From assembly GCA_039028155.1 (NCBI GenBank), contig JBCCIS010000021.1, forward strand, positions 1 through 64,000: a stretch of DNA of 64,000 bases. Direction: 5' to 3'. A model generated the notes under the pieces. The model was given only the letters and a program-made list of their open reading frames with translations, did not search any database and was not told where the DNA came from. The stretch is from Pseudomonadota bacterium (GTDB taxonomy: Bacteria > Pseudomonadota > Alphaproteobacteria > SP197). Below are positions 52,983 to 60,642 of the stretch, in pieces. How positions within the stretch are numbered: the stretch's first letter is position 1; the number at the start of each line of letters is the position of its first letter. The translations under genes were made by a program, and so were the position numbers.

Positions 52983-53762
52983 GTGCGGCCGTTCTTTCAG
53001 GTCAATGCGTTTACGTCGGAACTGTTTCGCGGCAATCCGGCGCTCGTCGTGCCGTTGGATGCGTGGCTTGACGATACGGTGATGCAGTCGATCGCGGCGG
53101 AGAACGGACTGACCGCGGCGTTTTTTGTCGGCGGCAATGGGCGCTACGACATCCGGTGGTTCGCACCGAAGACAGAGATCGAGGGGTGGTGTGGACACGG
53201 CACGCTGGCCGCGGGCTATGTCGCCGCCGAAGAGCTTGGCGACAGTTCCGACGAGATCGTGTTCCACGCCGAGGCAGGCGAGGCTCGTGTCAGGCGGCAG
53301 GATAGCCAATATGTTCTGGACCTACCGGCGTTGGTTCCAGCCCCCATCACGCTGCCGGAGTCGAACGTCGATGTCTTCGGAACCCGGCCGACAGAGGTGC
53401 TCGGCGCGCTTGACCTCATCGCTGTCTTGCCCTCAGCGCGCGACGTGACAGATTTTGTGCCGGATAACGAAGAGCTCGCGGACTTGCCACTACGCGCCGT
53501 CATCGTGACAGCGCCGGACGATGACGCCGACTTTGTCTCGCGTTGGTTCGCGGTCAAGCATGGCGAGGGCGAAGACACGGGCTTTACCGGGTCGGCCCAC
53601 TGTTCTCTGGTTCCGTATTGGGCCGAGCGATTGAACAAGACCGAGCTCATGGCGCGCCAGCCTTCGCCGCGCGGCGCGACGCTTCCTTGTGCGCTGCACG
53701 GCGATCGCGTCTGGTTGACGTCATCGGCGGTCAAGTACATGCAGGGATCACTGTGTCTCTAA
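52983..53762 (+). CDS. PhzF family isomerase/epimerase-like protein
   Basis: This 259-residue protein begins with GTG and FFQVNAFTSELFRGNPALVV, the PhzF N-terminal signature, and has AAENGLTAAFFV, containing the catalytic-site Glu. The family (diaminopimelate-epimerase-like fold) isomerises phenazine precursors or unknown small acids. It lies inside the serine hydrolase cluster, 14 bases after copy 2 and 16 bases before copy 3, so it is probably part of the same pathway. Confidence 0.9.
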   Translation: MRPFFQVNAFTSELFRGNPALVVPLDAWLDDTVMQSIAAENGLTAAFFVGGNGRYDIRWFAPKTEIEGWCGHGTLAAGYVAAEELGDSSDEIVFHAEAGEARVRRQDSQYVLDLPALVPAPITLPESNVDVFGTRPTEVLGALDLIAVLPSARDVTDFVPDNEELADLPLRAVIVTAPDDDADFVSRWFAVKHGEGEDTGFTGSAHCSLVPYWAERLNKTELMARQPSPRGATLPCALHGDRVWLTSSAVKYMQGSLCL

Positions 53763-53778
53763 GGAAGGGAAAAGAAAA

Positions 53779-54972
53779 ATGACAGGAACGCCCCTGATGG
53801 CGGAGTTTCCGGCACCGGAAGCAGGCCAGGTGACGTTGGATAACTGGCGGACGCCACCCTACAACCGCTGGGCGTTCCAGCATGTGCGCGAGCTGATCCC
53901 GACCGCCAACATATGGCGCGGCGCGGGCCCGACCTGGGAACTCGGCCGCCAGCCGGTGGATCTGATGGACATCGCGTTCACCGACCACACGGGCGCGGCG
54001 TCCGACCTCAGGCGGTTTGTCGCCTCGACCCAGGTCGACGGCCTGCTCGTGCTTCACCGCGGCAACGTCGTTACCGAGCGTTACTATGGCGGCTTTACCG
54101 AACACCGCCCGCACATTCTGATGTCGGTGTCGAAGTCGTTGACCGCGACGCTGGCCGGCATGTTCGTGGCGCGCGGCCTGCTCGACCCGGCCGAGCCGGT
54201 CATCGATTTCATGCCGGAGGTCAAGGGTTCGGCGTTTGAAGACTGCACGCTCCAGCACATCCTGGACATGACCGTCGGCGCCGATTTCGACGAGGACTAT
54301 CTGGCCAACGCGGGCGCCATCACCGAGTACCGCGAGGTCTCCGGCTGGAAACCGGTGACGCCCGAAACCGCTGATGGCGATCTCAGGAGCTGGTTGCCCA
54401 GCGTCAAGAAGAAGGGCGATCATGGCGCTGCGTTCCACTATGTCTCGCCCTGCACCGACCTGCTCGGCTGGATCCTGGAGCGGGTCGGCGGCCGCCCGTT
54501 CCATGCCATGTTCTCCGACATGATCTGGCAGCCCATGGGCGCGGAGTTCGACGCCTACATCACGGTCGACCGGTTGGGCGGCCAGCGCACCGCCGGCGGT
54601 ATCTGCGTCACCCTGCGCGACCTCGCGCGCTTTGGTCAGATGCTGCTGGAGGGCGGCCACGGCAACGGGCGCCAGATCGTGCCCAGCGCCTGGATCGAGG
54701 ACACGGTGAACAACCACGACGGGGCCGCCTGGGCCGCCGGCGAGTATGCGGAGACCATGCCGGCCGGCGGTTACCGCAACAAGTGGTGGATCATCGGCAA
54801 CGACCACGGCGCCTATACTGGCATCGGTGTCTTCGGTCAGTGGCTCTACATCGACCCGAAGGCGTCGACTGTTATCGCGGTCTTTTCGTCACAGCCCCTG
54901 CCGACCGACGACAATGTTTCCCTCGATTCCATGCGCTGCTTCGATGCCGTCGCACGTGCGCTCGGTGGCTAA
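53779..54972 (+). CDS. SxxK serine hydrolase, copy 3
   Basis: This 397-residue paralogue has SVSKSLTATLAG and FHYVSPCTDLLGWI and the shared opening PYNRWAFQHVRELIPTANIWRG. Copies 1 and 3 are more alike in this opening than either is to copy 2. It is 16 bases behind the PhzF gene, so all four genes probably form one transcript. ATG 53797 is an alternative start. Confidence 0.87.
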   Translation: MTGTPLMAEFPAPEAGQVTLDNWRTPPYNRWAFQHVRELIPTANIWRGAGPTWELGRQPVDLMDIAFTDHTGAASDLRRFVASTQVDGLLVLHRGNVVTERYYGGFTEHRPHILMSVSKSLTATLAGMFVARGLLDPAEPVIDFMPEVKGSAFEDCTLQHILDMTVGADFDEDYLANAGAITEYREVSGWKPVTPETADGDLRSWLPSVKKKGDHGAAFHYVSPCTDLLGWILERVGGRPFHAMFSDMIWQPMGAEFDAYITVDRLGGQRTAGGICVTLRDLARFGQMLLEGGHGNGRQIVPSAWIEDTVNNHDGAAWAAGEYAETMPAGGYRNKWWIIGNDHGAYTGIGVFGQWLYIDPKASTVIAVFSSQPLPTDDNVSLDSMRCFDAVARALGG

Positions 54973-54975
54973 AGC

Positions 54976-55458
54976 GTGAGCCTACGCGAGATGACGATGG
55001 CGGACGCCGGTTGGTTCCTGCCGCTCAACAACGACGCCGTGCCGCATGTCAACGCGCTCAAAGCCGATGATCTGGAAGCGATGTTGGCCGAGGCAGCCTT
55101 GGCATGGACAGTATTGGCCGGCGGCGAGCCGGCCGGCGGCCTGATCGCGTTCCGGCCGGGAACCAGCTATGACAGTGCTAACTATCTGTGGTTCCAGGAT
55201 AATTACGACGATTTTCTTTACATAGATCGCGTCGTCGTCGATCCGGAACAGCGCGGCCTGGGTCTCGGCAAGAGCTTCTATGAGCGCGCCATGGACGCTG
55301 CGCGAAATGCCGGCGTCATGCTGTGTTGTGAGGTTAATGAGCGACCGCCCAATCCCGGCTCCATGCGTTTTCACGAGCGGTTCGGCTTCGAGCCGGTTGG
55401 CCGCCAGGAAACGGAAGGCGGCAAGAAGTCGGTCGTATTGCTGACGGTTCAGCCCTGA
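54976..55458 (+). CDS. GNAT family N-acetyltransferase
   Basis: This 160-residue protein has the acetyl-CoA-binding motif A in RVVVDPEQRGLGLGKSFYERAMDAAR, with QxxGxG-like QRGLGLGK. It starts with GTG three bases after copy 3 and probably ends the operon; it is convergent with the DUF1028 gene eight bases away. It could acetylate an amine released by the hydrolases; that is inference. Confidence 0.85.
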   Translation: MSLREMTMADAGWFLPLNNDAVPHVNALKADDLEAMLAEAALAWTVLAGGEPAGGLIAFRPGTSYDSANYLWFQDNYDDFLYIDRVVVDPEQRGLGLGKSFYERAMDAARNAGVMLCCEVNERPPNPGSMRFHERFGFEPVGRQETEGGKKSVVLLTVQP

Positions 55459-55465
55459 TGGACAG

Positions 55466-56206
55466 TTAGTCGTACCAGGGCGGCGGTCGCACGGCCGTCA
55501 TGTGTTTGGTTTCCCAGTCCTCGGTCGTCGGCAGTATCGCGGGATCGTCCGCCTTCATGTGCTGATAAATGTTGAGATGACGGATCATCTCGTACTGGCG
55601 GCGCAGCTCGGCGACCGCTGTCGGGTGGGCGTCGACCCTAACGTTGATCTCGGCCGTGTCGGGATAGCCGTCATCGTCCCAGCCGTAGACCACAAGACCG
55701 GCGGACCGTTCGGTGATGTGGCGGCCGTCTTTTGCCTGGCCGCCGGCGTCGCGACCAGCCTCGATGGCGGTCATTAGACGTTTCTGCAGCGGCTGGTCCG
55801 CTGAACCCTCGAACGCCGTTGCCATGGCACCGACCACCTCGGGCCCGGCCAGGACATTGCCCATGGCGACGTAACCGTCGCCGATCTGGTGTCCTTTCCA
55901 GTCGGAGCAATCCTCGCCCGTATGGGCGGCGGCCTCGCCCGCCTTCGACACGATGGCGAGCTGGCGAAACCCGAAACTGCCGTCGTTGTCGGCGAGCCGC
56001 GCCATCGTCTCGGCCACACCCATGCCGTCCGACAGGCAGCGCGCGCCCAAGGCGCCCAGTCGCCGATTGGTGTAGGCCTGACTGCAGACGATGTCGCCGT
56101 GGCGGCTGACGGTCGGGCAGATAGCCGCGACATTGAGCGAGACCGTGGCGATGGCGAGCCCCGTCTGACCGGTCTTTGGACAGTGTCCGATGATCGTGTA
56201 TGTCAT
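55466..56206 (-). CDS. DUF1028 family (Ntn-hydrolase-like) protein
   Basis: This 246-residue protein opens MTYTIIGHCPKTGQTGLAIAT and has CSQAYTNRRLGALGARCLSDG and GNVLAGPEVVGAMATAF, standard for DUF1028. Structures of the family have an Ntn-hydrolase fold, and the genes are often near peptide and amide catabolism clusters, as here. Start at ATG 56206, which fits the family N-terminus. No signal peptide. Confidence 0.88.
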   Translation of the reverse strand: MTYTIIGHCPKTGQTGLAIATVSLNVAAICPTVSRHGDIVCSQAYTNRRLGALGARCLSDGMGVAETMARLADNDGSFGFRQLAIVSKAGEAAAHTGEDCSDWKGHQIGDGYVAMGNVLAGPEVVGAMATAFEGSADQPLQKRLMTAIEAGRDAGGQAKDGRHITERSAGLVVYGWDDDGYPDTAEINVRVDAHPTAVAELRRQYEMIRHLNIYQHMKADDPAILPTTEDWETKHMTAVRPPPWYD

Positions 56207-56274
56207 ATCGCACCCCTTGGTTCCGTCGAACGATAGCGGCAACACGCCGACGGCGTCGATGATCAGAACTGGGG

Positions 56275-56338
56275 GCGGATTATCGCGGCGCGTTTCCGGA
56301 AGATCTGGTCAACCGGCACGATGCCGCTGATAATCCGC
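56275..56338. repeat. Inverted repeat upstream of the PLDc_N protein gene
   Basis: GCGGATTATCGCGGC (56275-56289) pairs with GCCGCTGATAATCCGC (56323-56338) with one bulged base. It lies in the gap between two divergent genes, 32 bases before the next start. A regulator site or a hairpin is equally possible. Confidence 0.55.
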
Positions 56339-56370
56339 GCTCGTGAAACAAGGAAGCGTGGGTCCATTCT

Positions 56371-56556
56371 ATGGGTATCGAGTTTACCGGCATTCTCGGT
56401 TTGATCGTTCTGATCGCCGATATCTGGGCGATTGTCAGCACGGTCTCCAGCCGGGCGTCTGTCGGCGCCAAGGTTCTGTGGATCATCCTGATCCTGATCC
56501 TGCCGGTCATCGGCTTTATCGTCTGGCTGCTAGCCGGTCCGCGCGCCAACCGCTAG
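56371..56556 (+). CDS. PLDc_N-domain small membrane protein
   Basis: This 61-residue protein has two hydrophobic helices (FTGILGLIVLIADIWAIV and VLWIILILILPVIGFIVWLL) and ends AGPRANR, the pattern of the PLDc_N family (cardiolipin synthase N-terminal-type domain) found alone in many small proteins. Function unknown. Confidence 0.8.
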   Translation: MGIEFTGILGLIVLIADIWAIVSTVSSRASVGAKVLWIILILILPVIGFIVWLLAGPRANR

Positions 56557-56571
56557 AGCCGACTTGCGCGA

Positions 56572-57606
56572 TTATGCGGCCCGCCGCCTGAGGTGGTGGG
56601 CGACGAAGAGCGCGAGCGTCAAGACGATCATGGCGCCCGCCTGGTGCAGCGCGCCCAGCCAGACCGGCACGAACATCAGCAGGGTGGCGATCCCGAGACC
56701 CGCTTGGACCACCGCCGCCATGGCCAGGAGGCCGATGGCGCTGAGTGATCCCATCGACGCGCGGAAGCGATGGGACCACAGCGCGAACGCAATCACGGCG
56801 ACAACCGTCAGAACCGCCAGCACACGATGGTTGAACTGAACCGCGGCGATGTTGTCGAACGGGTTCAGCCACCACGGATCGTCGGCCCAATAGAATTCGG
56901 GGATAAGCCGCCCGTCCATCAACGGGAAGGTGTTATAGGCGCGCCCGGCATCAAGGCCGGCGACGAACGCGCCCGACAGCATGGTGAGGCCAATCAGCGC
57001 GATCAGCCACCAGGCCACCTTGCGCAACGGGTCGATGCCCGTTTCCGCATGTCCATAGACAGGCGACATCACCAACCTGAGCGCCTGGGAAACGATCAGC
57101 GCGTAGATGAGAACCGCCAGACCCAGGTGCATCGCCAGGCGGTAATGGCTGACATAGGGTCGGTCGACCAAGCCGCTGGCGACCATGTACCAGCCGACCG
57201 CGCCCTGCAGCGCACCGAGCAGGAAGATGAAACCCAAATTGATCGCGTGGCGGCGATCCAGCCGGCCGCGCGCCAGAAACCAGACGAAGGGAACGAAGAA
57301 CGCCACGCCGATAATGCGGCCCAATAGACGGTGGGCGTACTCGAACCAGAAGATCGTCTTGAAGCCGTCGAGCGTCATCGAGAAGTTGATCTTCTGAAAC
57401 TCGGGGCTTGCCTGATACTTCGCGAACTCCGCCTGCCAAGCTTCTAGGTTCAAGGGCGGCAGCCAGCCCGTGACCGGGCGCCAATCGGTCATGCTGAGAC
57501 CGGACTCGGTAAGCCGCGTGACACCACCCAACACGACCATGACGAAGATCAGCGCCGCGACGGCGAACAGCCACAGAGCAACGGCTTTGCGATCGCCTTC
57601 GGTCAT
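56572..57606 (-). CDS. ctaA: Haem A synthase
   Basis: This 344-residue membrane protein has eight helices and the conserved His sites EYAHRLLGR, HYRLAMHLGLA, QFNHRVLAV and LHQAGAM of the alphaproteobacterial COX15/CtaA type. It oxidises haem O to haem A for aa3-type cytochrome oxidase. The start overlaps the DAO gene stop by four bases. No CtaB or oxidase subunit genes are in the window. Confidence 0.95.
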   Translation of the reverse strand: MTEGDRKAVALWLFAVAALIFVMVVLGGVTRLTESGLSMTDWRPVTGWLPPLNLEAWQAEFAKYQASPEFQKINFSMTLDGFKTIFWFEYAHRLLGRIIGVAFFVPFVWFLARGRLDRRHAINLGFIFLLGALQGAVGWYMVASGLVDRPYVSHYRLAMHLGLAVLIYALIVSQALRLVMSPVYGHAETGIDPLRKVAWWLIALIGLTMLSGAFVAGLDAGRAYNTFPLMDGRLIPEFYWADDPWWLNPFDNIAAVQFNHRVLAVLTVVAVIAFALWSHRFRASMGSLSAIGLLAMAAVVQAGLGIATLLMFVPVWLGALHQAGAMIVLTLALFVAHHLRRRAA

Positions 57607-58775
57607 ACGATGGCGGCCTCGCGTAACGGCTCGCCTGCCTTGACGCGAGCGCAGCCAAGACGGGAAAGGTCCAGGCTGACATAACCGCCATCCAGCACCA
57701 GTTCGGCGATCGCTCGTCCCGCCGCCGGCGCCTGTTGCAGGCCGTGTCCGGAGAACCCGCAGAGCACGTGAAGGTTCGCCGGGCCATCAGGCCACGGTCC
57801 GATGATCATGTTCTCGTCGAGATGATTGACGTCATAGAGGCCGGCCCAGGCGTTCATCACCTTCAGCGCCTCGAACGGCGGACAGCGTTCGGCCATGGCT
57901 GGCCAGATCTCGGTCTCGAACCACGAGTGATCGACCTCGAAATTGTCGCCCGCCGGTTCTGCGGGATTGGACTTGCCGCAGATATAGCCGCGGCCTTCGG
58001 GCCGGAAGTAGAACCCGGTCATATCGATCAGCAGGGGCAGCGGTTCGAGATCCTCGCGGATCTCGAAGTAGAAGACCATGCGGCGCACGGGATCGACCGG
58101 CACGTTGACTCCGTTGGGCCGCAACAGCGCGGCCGACCAGGCGCCAGCGGCACACACGACGTGATCGGCGTCAATTCTGCCTCCGTCGTCGAGCACGACA
58201 CCGGTGGCGCGGCCGTCGGCGACAGCGATGGCCTCGACATTGCCGTTGATGTGACGAGCGCCCAAGGCGCCTGCTTTCTTGCGGAAGCCCTGCAGGATGG
58301 CGTGAGGATCCATCCAGCCGTCTTCGGGTCCGAACGATCCCAGCGCCACGTCATCGACGACGAGCGACGGAAAGCGCTGTTTGATAGCGTTGGGTTCCAA
58401 TAGTTCGTTCTTAGCGCCGAGGTCACGTTGCAGCTTGTTTACGGCAGTCGCGGTCTCGCGGTTTTGTTCGCTGATCAGAAAGAGATAGCCCTGCTGGCGC
58501 AGGCTGACGTCCGGCTTGTCACCGTCGATCGCCATGCGCTCGCCGAACGCCTGATAGAATGCCAGGCCGTATTGCGACATCTCGACATTCTCGGCGATGG
58601 AAAACTGCTGGCGCACGCCGCCGGCCGAGCGCGGTGTCGATGCATGGGTGTAGGTGGGGTCGCGTTCGATCACGGCGACCTTCAGGTCGGTCGCGCGGGT
58701 CATCAAATGCCAGGCGCTGCTGCACCCCATGACGCCACCGCCGACGATGACGACATCGAAACGGTCGTCCGCCAT
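57603..58775 (-). CDS. DAO-type FAD-dependent oxidoreductase (sarcosine oxidase beta-like)
   Basis: This 390-residue flavoenzyme has N-terminal GGGVMGCSSAWHL (GxGxxG) and a C-terminal GPWPDGPANLHVLCGFSGHGLQQAPAAGRA, the D-amino acid oxidase/sarcosine oxidase beta pattern. It lies between the cytochrome assembly genes and ctaA with coupled ends on both sides (four-base and one-base overlap). It has no evident role in haem biogenesis, so it is likely a passenger in the operon. Substrate is an N-methyl or amino acid by family, not determined. Confidence 0.85.
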   Translation of the reverse strand: MADDRFDVVIVGGGVMGCSSAWHLMTRATDLKVAVIERDPTYTHASTPRSAGGVRQQFSIAENVEMSQYGLAFYQAFGERMAIDGDKPDVSLRQQGYLFLISEQNRETATAVNKLQRDLGAKNELLEPNAIKQRFPSLVVDDVALGSFGPEDGWMDPHAILQGFRKKAGALGARHINGNVEAIAVADGRATGVVLDDGGRIDADHVVCAAGAWSAALLRPNGVNVPVDPVRRMVFYFEIREDLEPLPLLIDMTGFYFRPEGRGYICGKSNPAEPAGDNFEVDHSWFETEIWPAMAERCPPFEALKVMNAWAGLYDVNHLDENMIIGPWPDGPANLHVLCGFSGHGLQQAPAAGRAIAELVLDGGYVSLDLSRLGCARVKAGEPLREAAIV

Positions 58776-60160
58776 CAGCCGCCGATCTCGTCGATACGTT
58801 GCTCGATGAATTGGCGTTCCCGGCTACCCTCGCCCAACTGGTCGCGCAGCGTCGTCCAATAGCCGATGGCGCTATCCATGTCGCCGGCCTGGGTCGCTGC
58901 GACGCCGGAGTAGTAGAGAGCCTGTTCGTTCATCGGGTTGATCGTTAGCACGGTCGCGAAATCCTCAACAGCTTGGTCAGGCATCAAGCCTTCCTGGGGC
59001 AGGCTGCCGGAGACCGAGTTGGCGAACCCGTCGGCGACCGTCGTGCTGTTTGGCGCCAAACCGAGCGCATGCAGGTAGGCGCTGCGCGAGAGCTCCCATT
59101 CGCCCAGGACGGCATAGGACTCAGCCAGTCGTATCCAGCCTTCAAGGTTGTCCGGTTCGTTTTCCAGACGCGCGGCAAGACCGGCGACCATGTCGCGGAT
59201 CATCGCCATCTGCTCGTCTGCTGGCAGGCTGGTAATAGCCTCGACGTCCTCCTGGGTGGGACCGGTCGATTGGCCTTGGGCGAGCGCTTCGGCGGGGTCG
59301 ATGCCCAGTTCGGTGGCGGCGCGGGTGATTTGTTCGGTCACCATGGGCGCCCACGACGCGCCGGGGGGTGTGTCGGCCAGAAGCGCCTGCCAGTCGGCCA
59401 AGGCGCCGGCGACGTCACCGTCCTGGGCACGCCCCAAGGCCAGGTAGAAGCGCGCGATCGGCTGGATGGGGTCGGCGGCGATCGCCGCGCGGAACGCATC
59501 GCCAGCCTCTTCGCTGACAATACCGCCGGAACCCAGTACCAGAAATTCGCCCAGCAGCGACTGGCGTTCGGCGTTCTGAGGCTCCAAAGCAACAGCCCGG
59601 TCCATCGCTTCCGCCGCCTGGCCATACTGTTCCAACAGCGCGTAGGCACCGGCGAGCGTTGCCCAGTTCTCCGCGTTCTCCGGCTCTTCGGCCAAGTTCT
59701 GTTCGAAACGCGCGATCATGCGGCGGACATCGCCGAAGGTCGGACCGCCTTCGAAGACCGGCCGGTCATCGGCCCAGCGTTCGGCCATCGGCTGGTCCGG
59801 CATATCGGGCGAGCCGTACCACGCGTAGAGCGCGGCGGCGGCAAGCGGCACGATAACGACCAGTGCAATGGCGGTCAGCCGTGCGCTCTTGGTTGTCTTG
59901 CGGCCAGCCGCAGTCTTCGTGTCGGGGTGTAAGGCCAGGATCCGCCGTTCGATTTCCTGTCTGGCGGTGGCGGCTTCGCGTTCATTCATCACGCCGCGCG
60001 CGACGTCGCGGTCGAGCTCGTTGAGTTGATCGCGATAGACCTCCAGGCTGTGGCGGTCGCGGTTGTCCTCTTCGGGCGGACGGCGCAGGAGCGGGACCAG
60101 CAGCAACGCAAGCACGGCAAGCGTGACCGCCGCCAGAACCAGGATGACAACCCACGACAT
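58775..60160 (-). CDS. ccmI: Cytochrome c maturation protein CcmI (TPR)
   Basis: This 461-residue protein has two N-terminal helices (about 3-23 and 97-115) around a cytoplasmic loop with VYRDQLNELDRDVARG, the CcmI signature, then a periplasmic TPR region (for example WATLAGAYALLEQYGQAAEAMDRAV). CcmI holds apocytochrome c for the CcmF-CcmH haem lyase. It follows ccmH by two bases in the minus-strand operon. Confidence 0.93.
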   Translation of the reverse strand: MSWVVILVLAAVTLAVLALLLVPLLRRPPEEDNRDRHSLEVYRDQLNELDRDVARGVMNEREAATARQEIERRILALHPDTKTAAGRKTTKSARLTAIALVVIVPLAAAALYAWYGSPDMPDQPMAERWADDRPVFEGGPTFGDVRRMIARFEQNLAEEPENAENWATLAGAYALLEQYGQAAEAMDRAVALEPQNAERQSLLGEFLVLGSGGIVSEEAGDAFRAAIAADPIQPIARFYLALGRAQDGDVAGALADWQALLADTPPGASWAPMVTEQITRAATELGIDPAEALAQGQSTGPTQEDVEAITSLPADEQMAMIRDMVAGLAARLENEPDNLEGWIRLAESYAVLGEWELSRSAYLHALGLAPNSTTVADGFANSVSGSLPQEGLMPDQAVEDFATVLTINPMNEQALYYSGVAATQAGDMDSAIGYWTTLRDQLGEGSRERQFIEQRIDEIGG

Positions 60161-60162
60161 GG

Positions 60163-60642
60163 TTACTCGCTGTTGCGCATCAGGAGGTCGAGGCGCGCGC
60201 GCTCCTCATCGCTAAGCGGCGCCGGCGCTGGTTGTTTGGTCATCCGATGGCGCCGGACGACGACGATGAGCAAACCGATGGCGATCGCCAAGACAACAAA
60301 GGGGCCAAGCCACAGGAGCCAGGTCGCCGAGCGGAAGGGCGGGCGCAGCAGCACGTAGTCGCCATAGCGGTCAACGACGTAGTCGATGACCTCGGCGTCA
60401 CTGTCGCCGGCCAACAGACGATCGCGCACCAGCATGCGCAGGTCACGCGCCAAGGGTGCGTTCGAATCGTCGACAGACTGGTTTTGGCACACCAGGCAGC
60501 GCAGCTCCAAGGTGATGGCCCGCGCTCGTTCTTCCAGCGCCGGGTCGTCCAGAATTTCGTCCGGCTGCACGGCATGAGCGAACGGCGTCAAGATGACGAT
60601 CATGGCGAACGCCAGCAGAAGTTTTCGAAGCGCGACCGTCAT
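60163..60642 (-). CDS. ccmH: Cytochrome c maturation protein CcmH
   Basis: This 159-residue protein has a signal peptide, then LRCLVCQNQSVDDSNA with the redox pair C-x2-C, and a single C-terminal membrane helix. It reduces apocytochrome Cys before haem attachment. Its start ATG 60642 overlaps the ccmF stop (ATGA). The frame stays open far upstream inside ccmF, but that part has no similarity and is a shadow. Confidence 0.95.
   Translation of the reverse strand: MTVALRKLLLAFAMIVILTPFAHAVQPDEILDDPALEERARAITLELRCLVCQNQSVDDSNAPLARDLRMLVRDRLLAGDSDAEVIDYVVDRYGDYVLLRPPFRSATWLLWLGPFVVLAIAIGLLIVVVRRHRMTKQPAPAPLSDEERARLDLLMRNSE

Noticed and set aside
50610-54972. Beta-lactamase resistance genes
   Set aside because: The proteins have SxxK but no signal peptide and occur as a triplet with PhzF, which fits catabolic hydrolases better.
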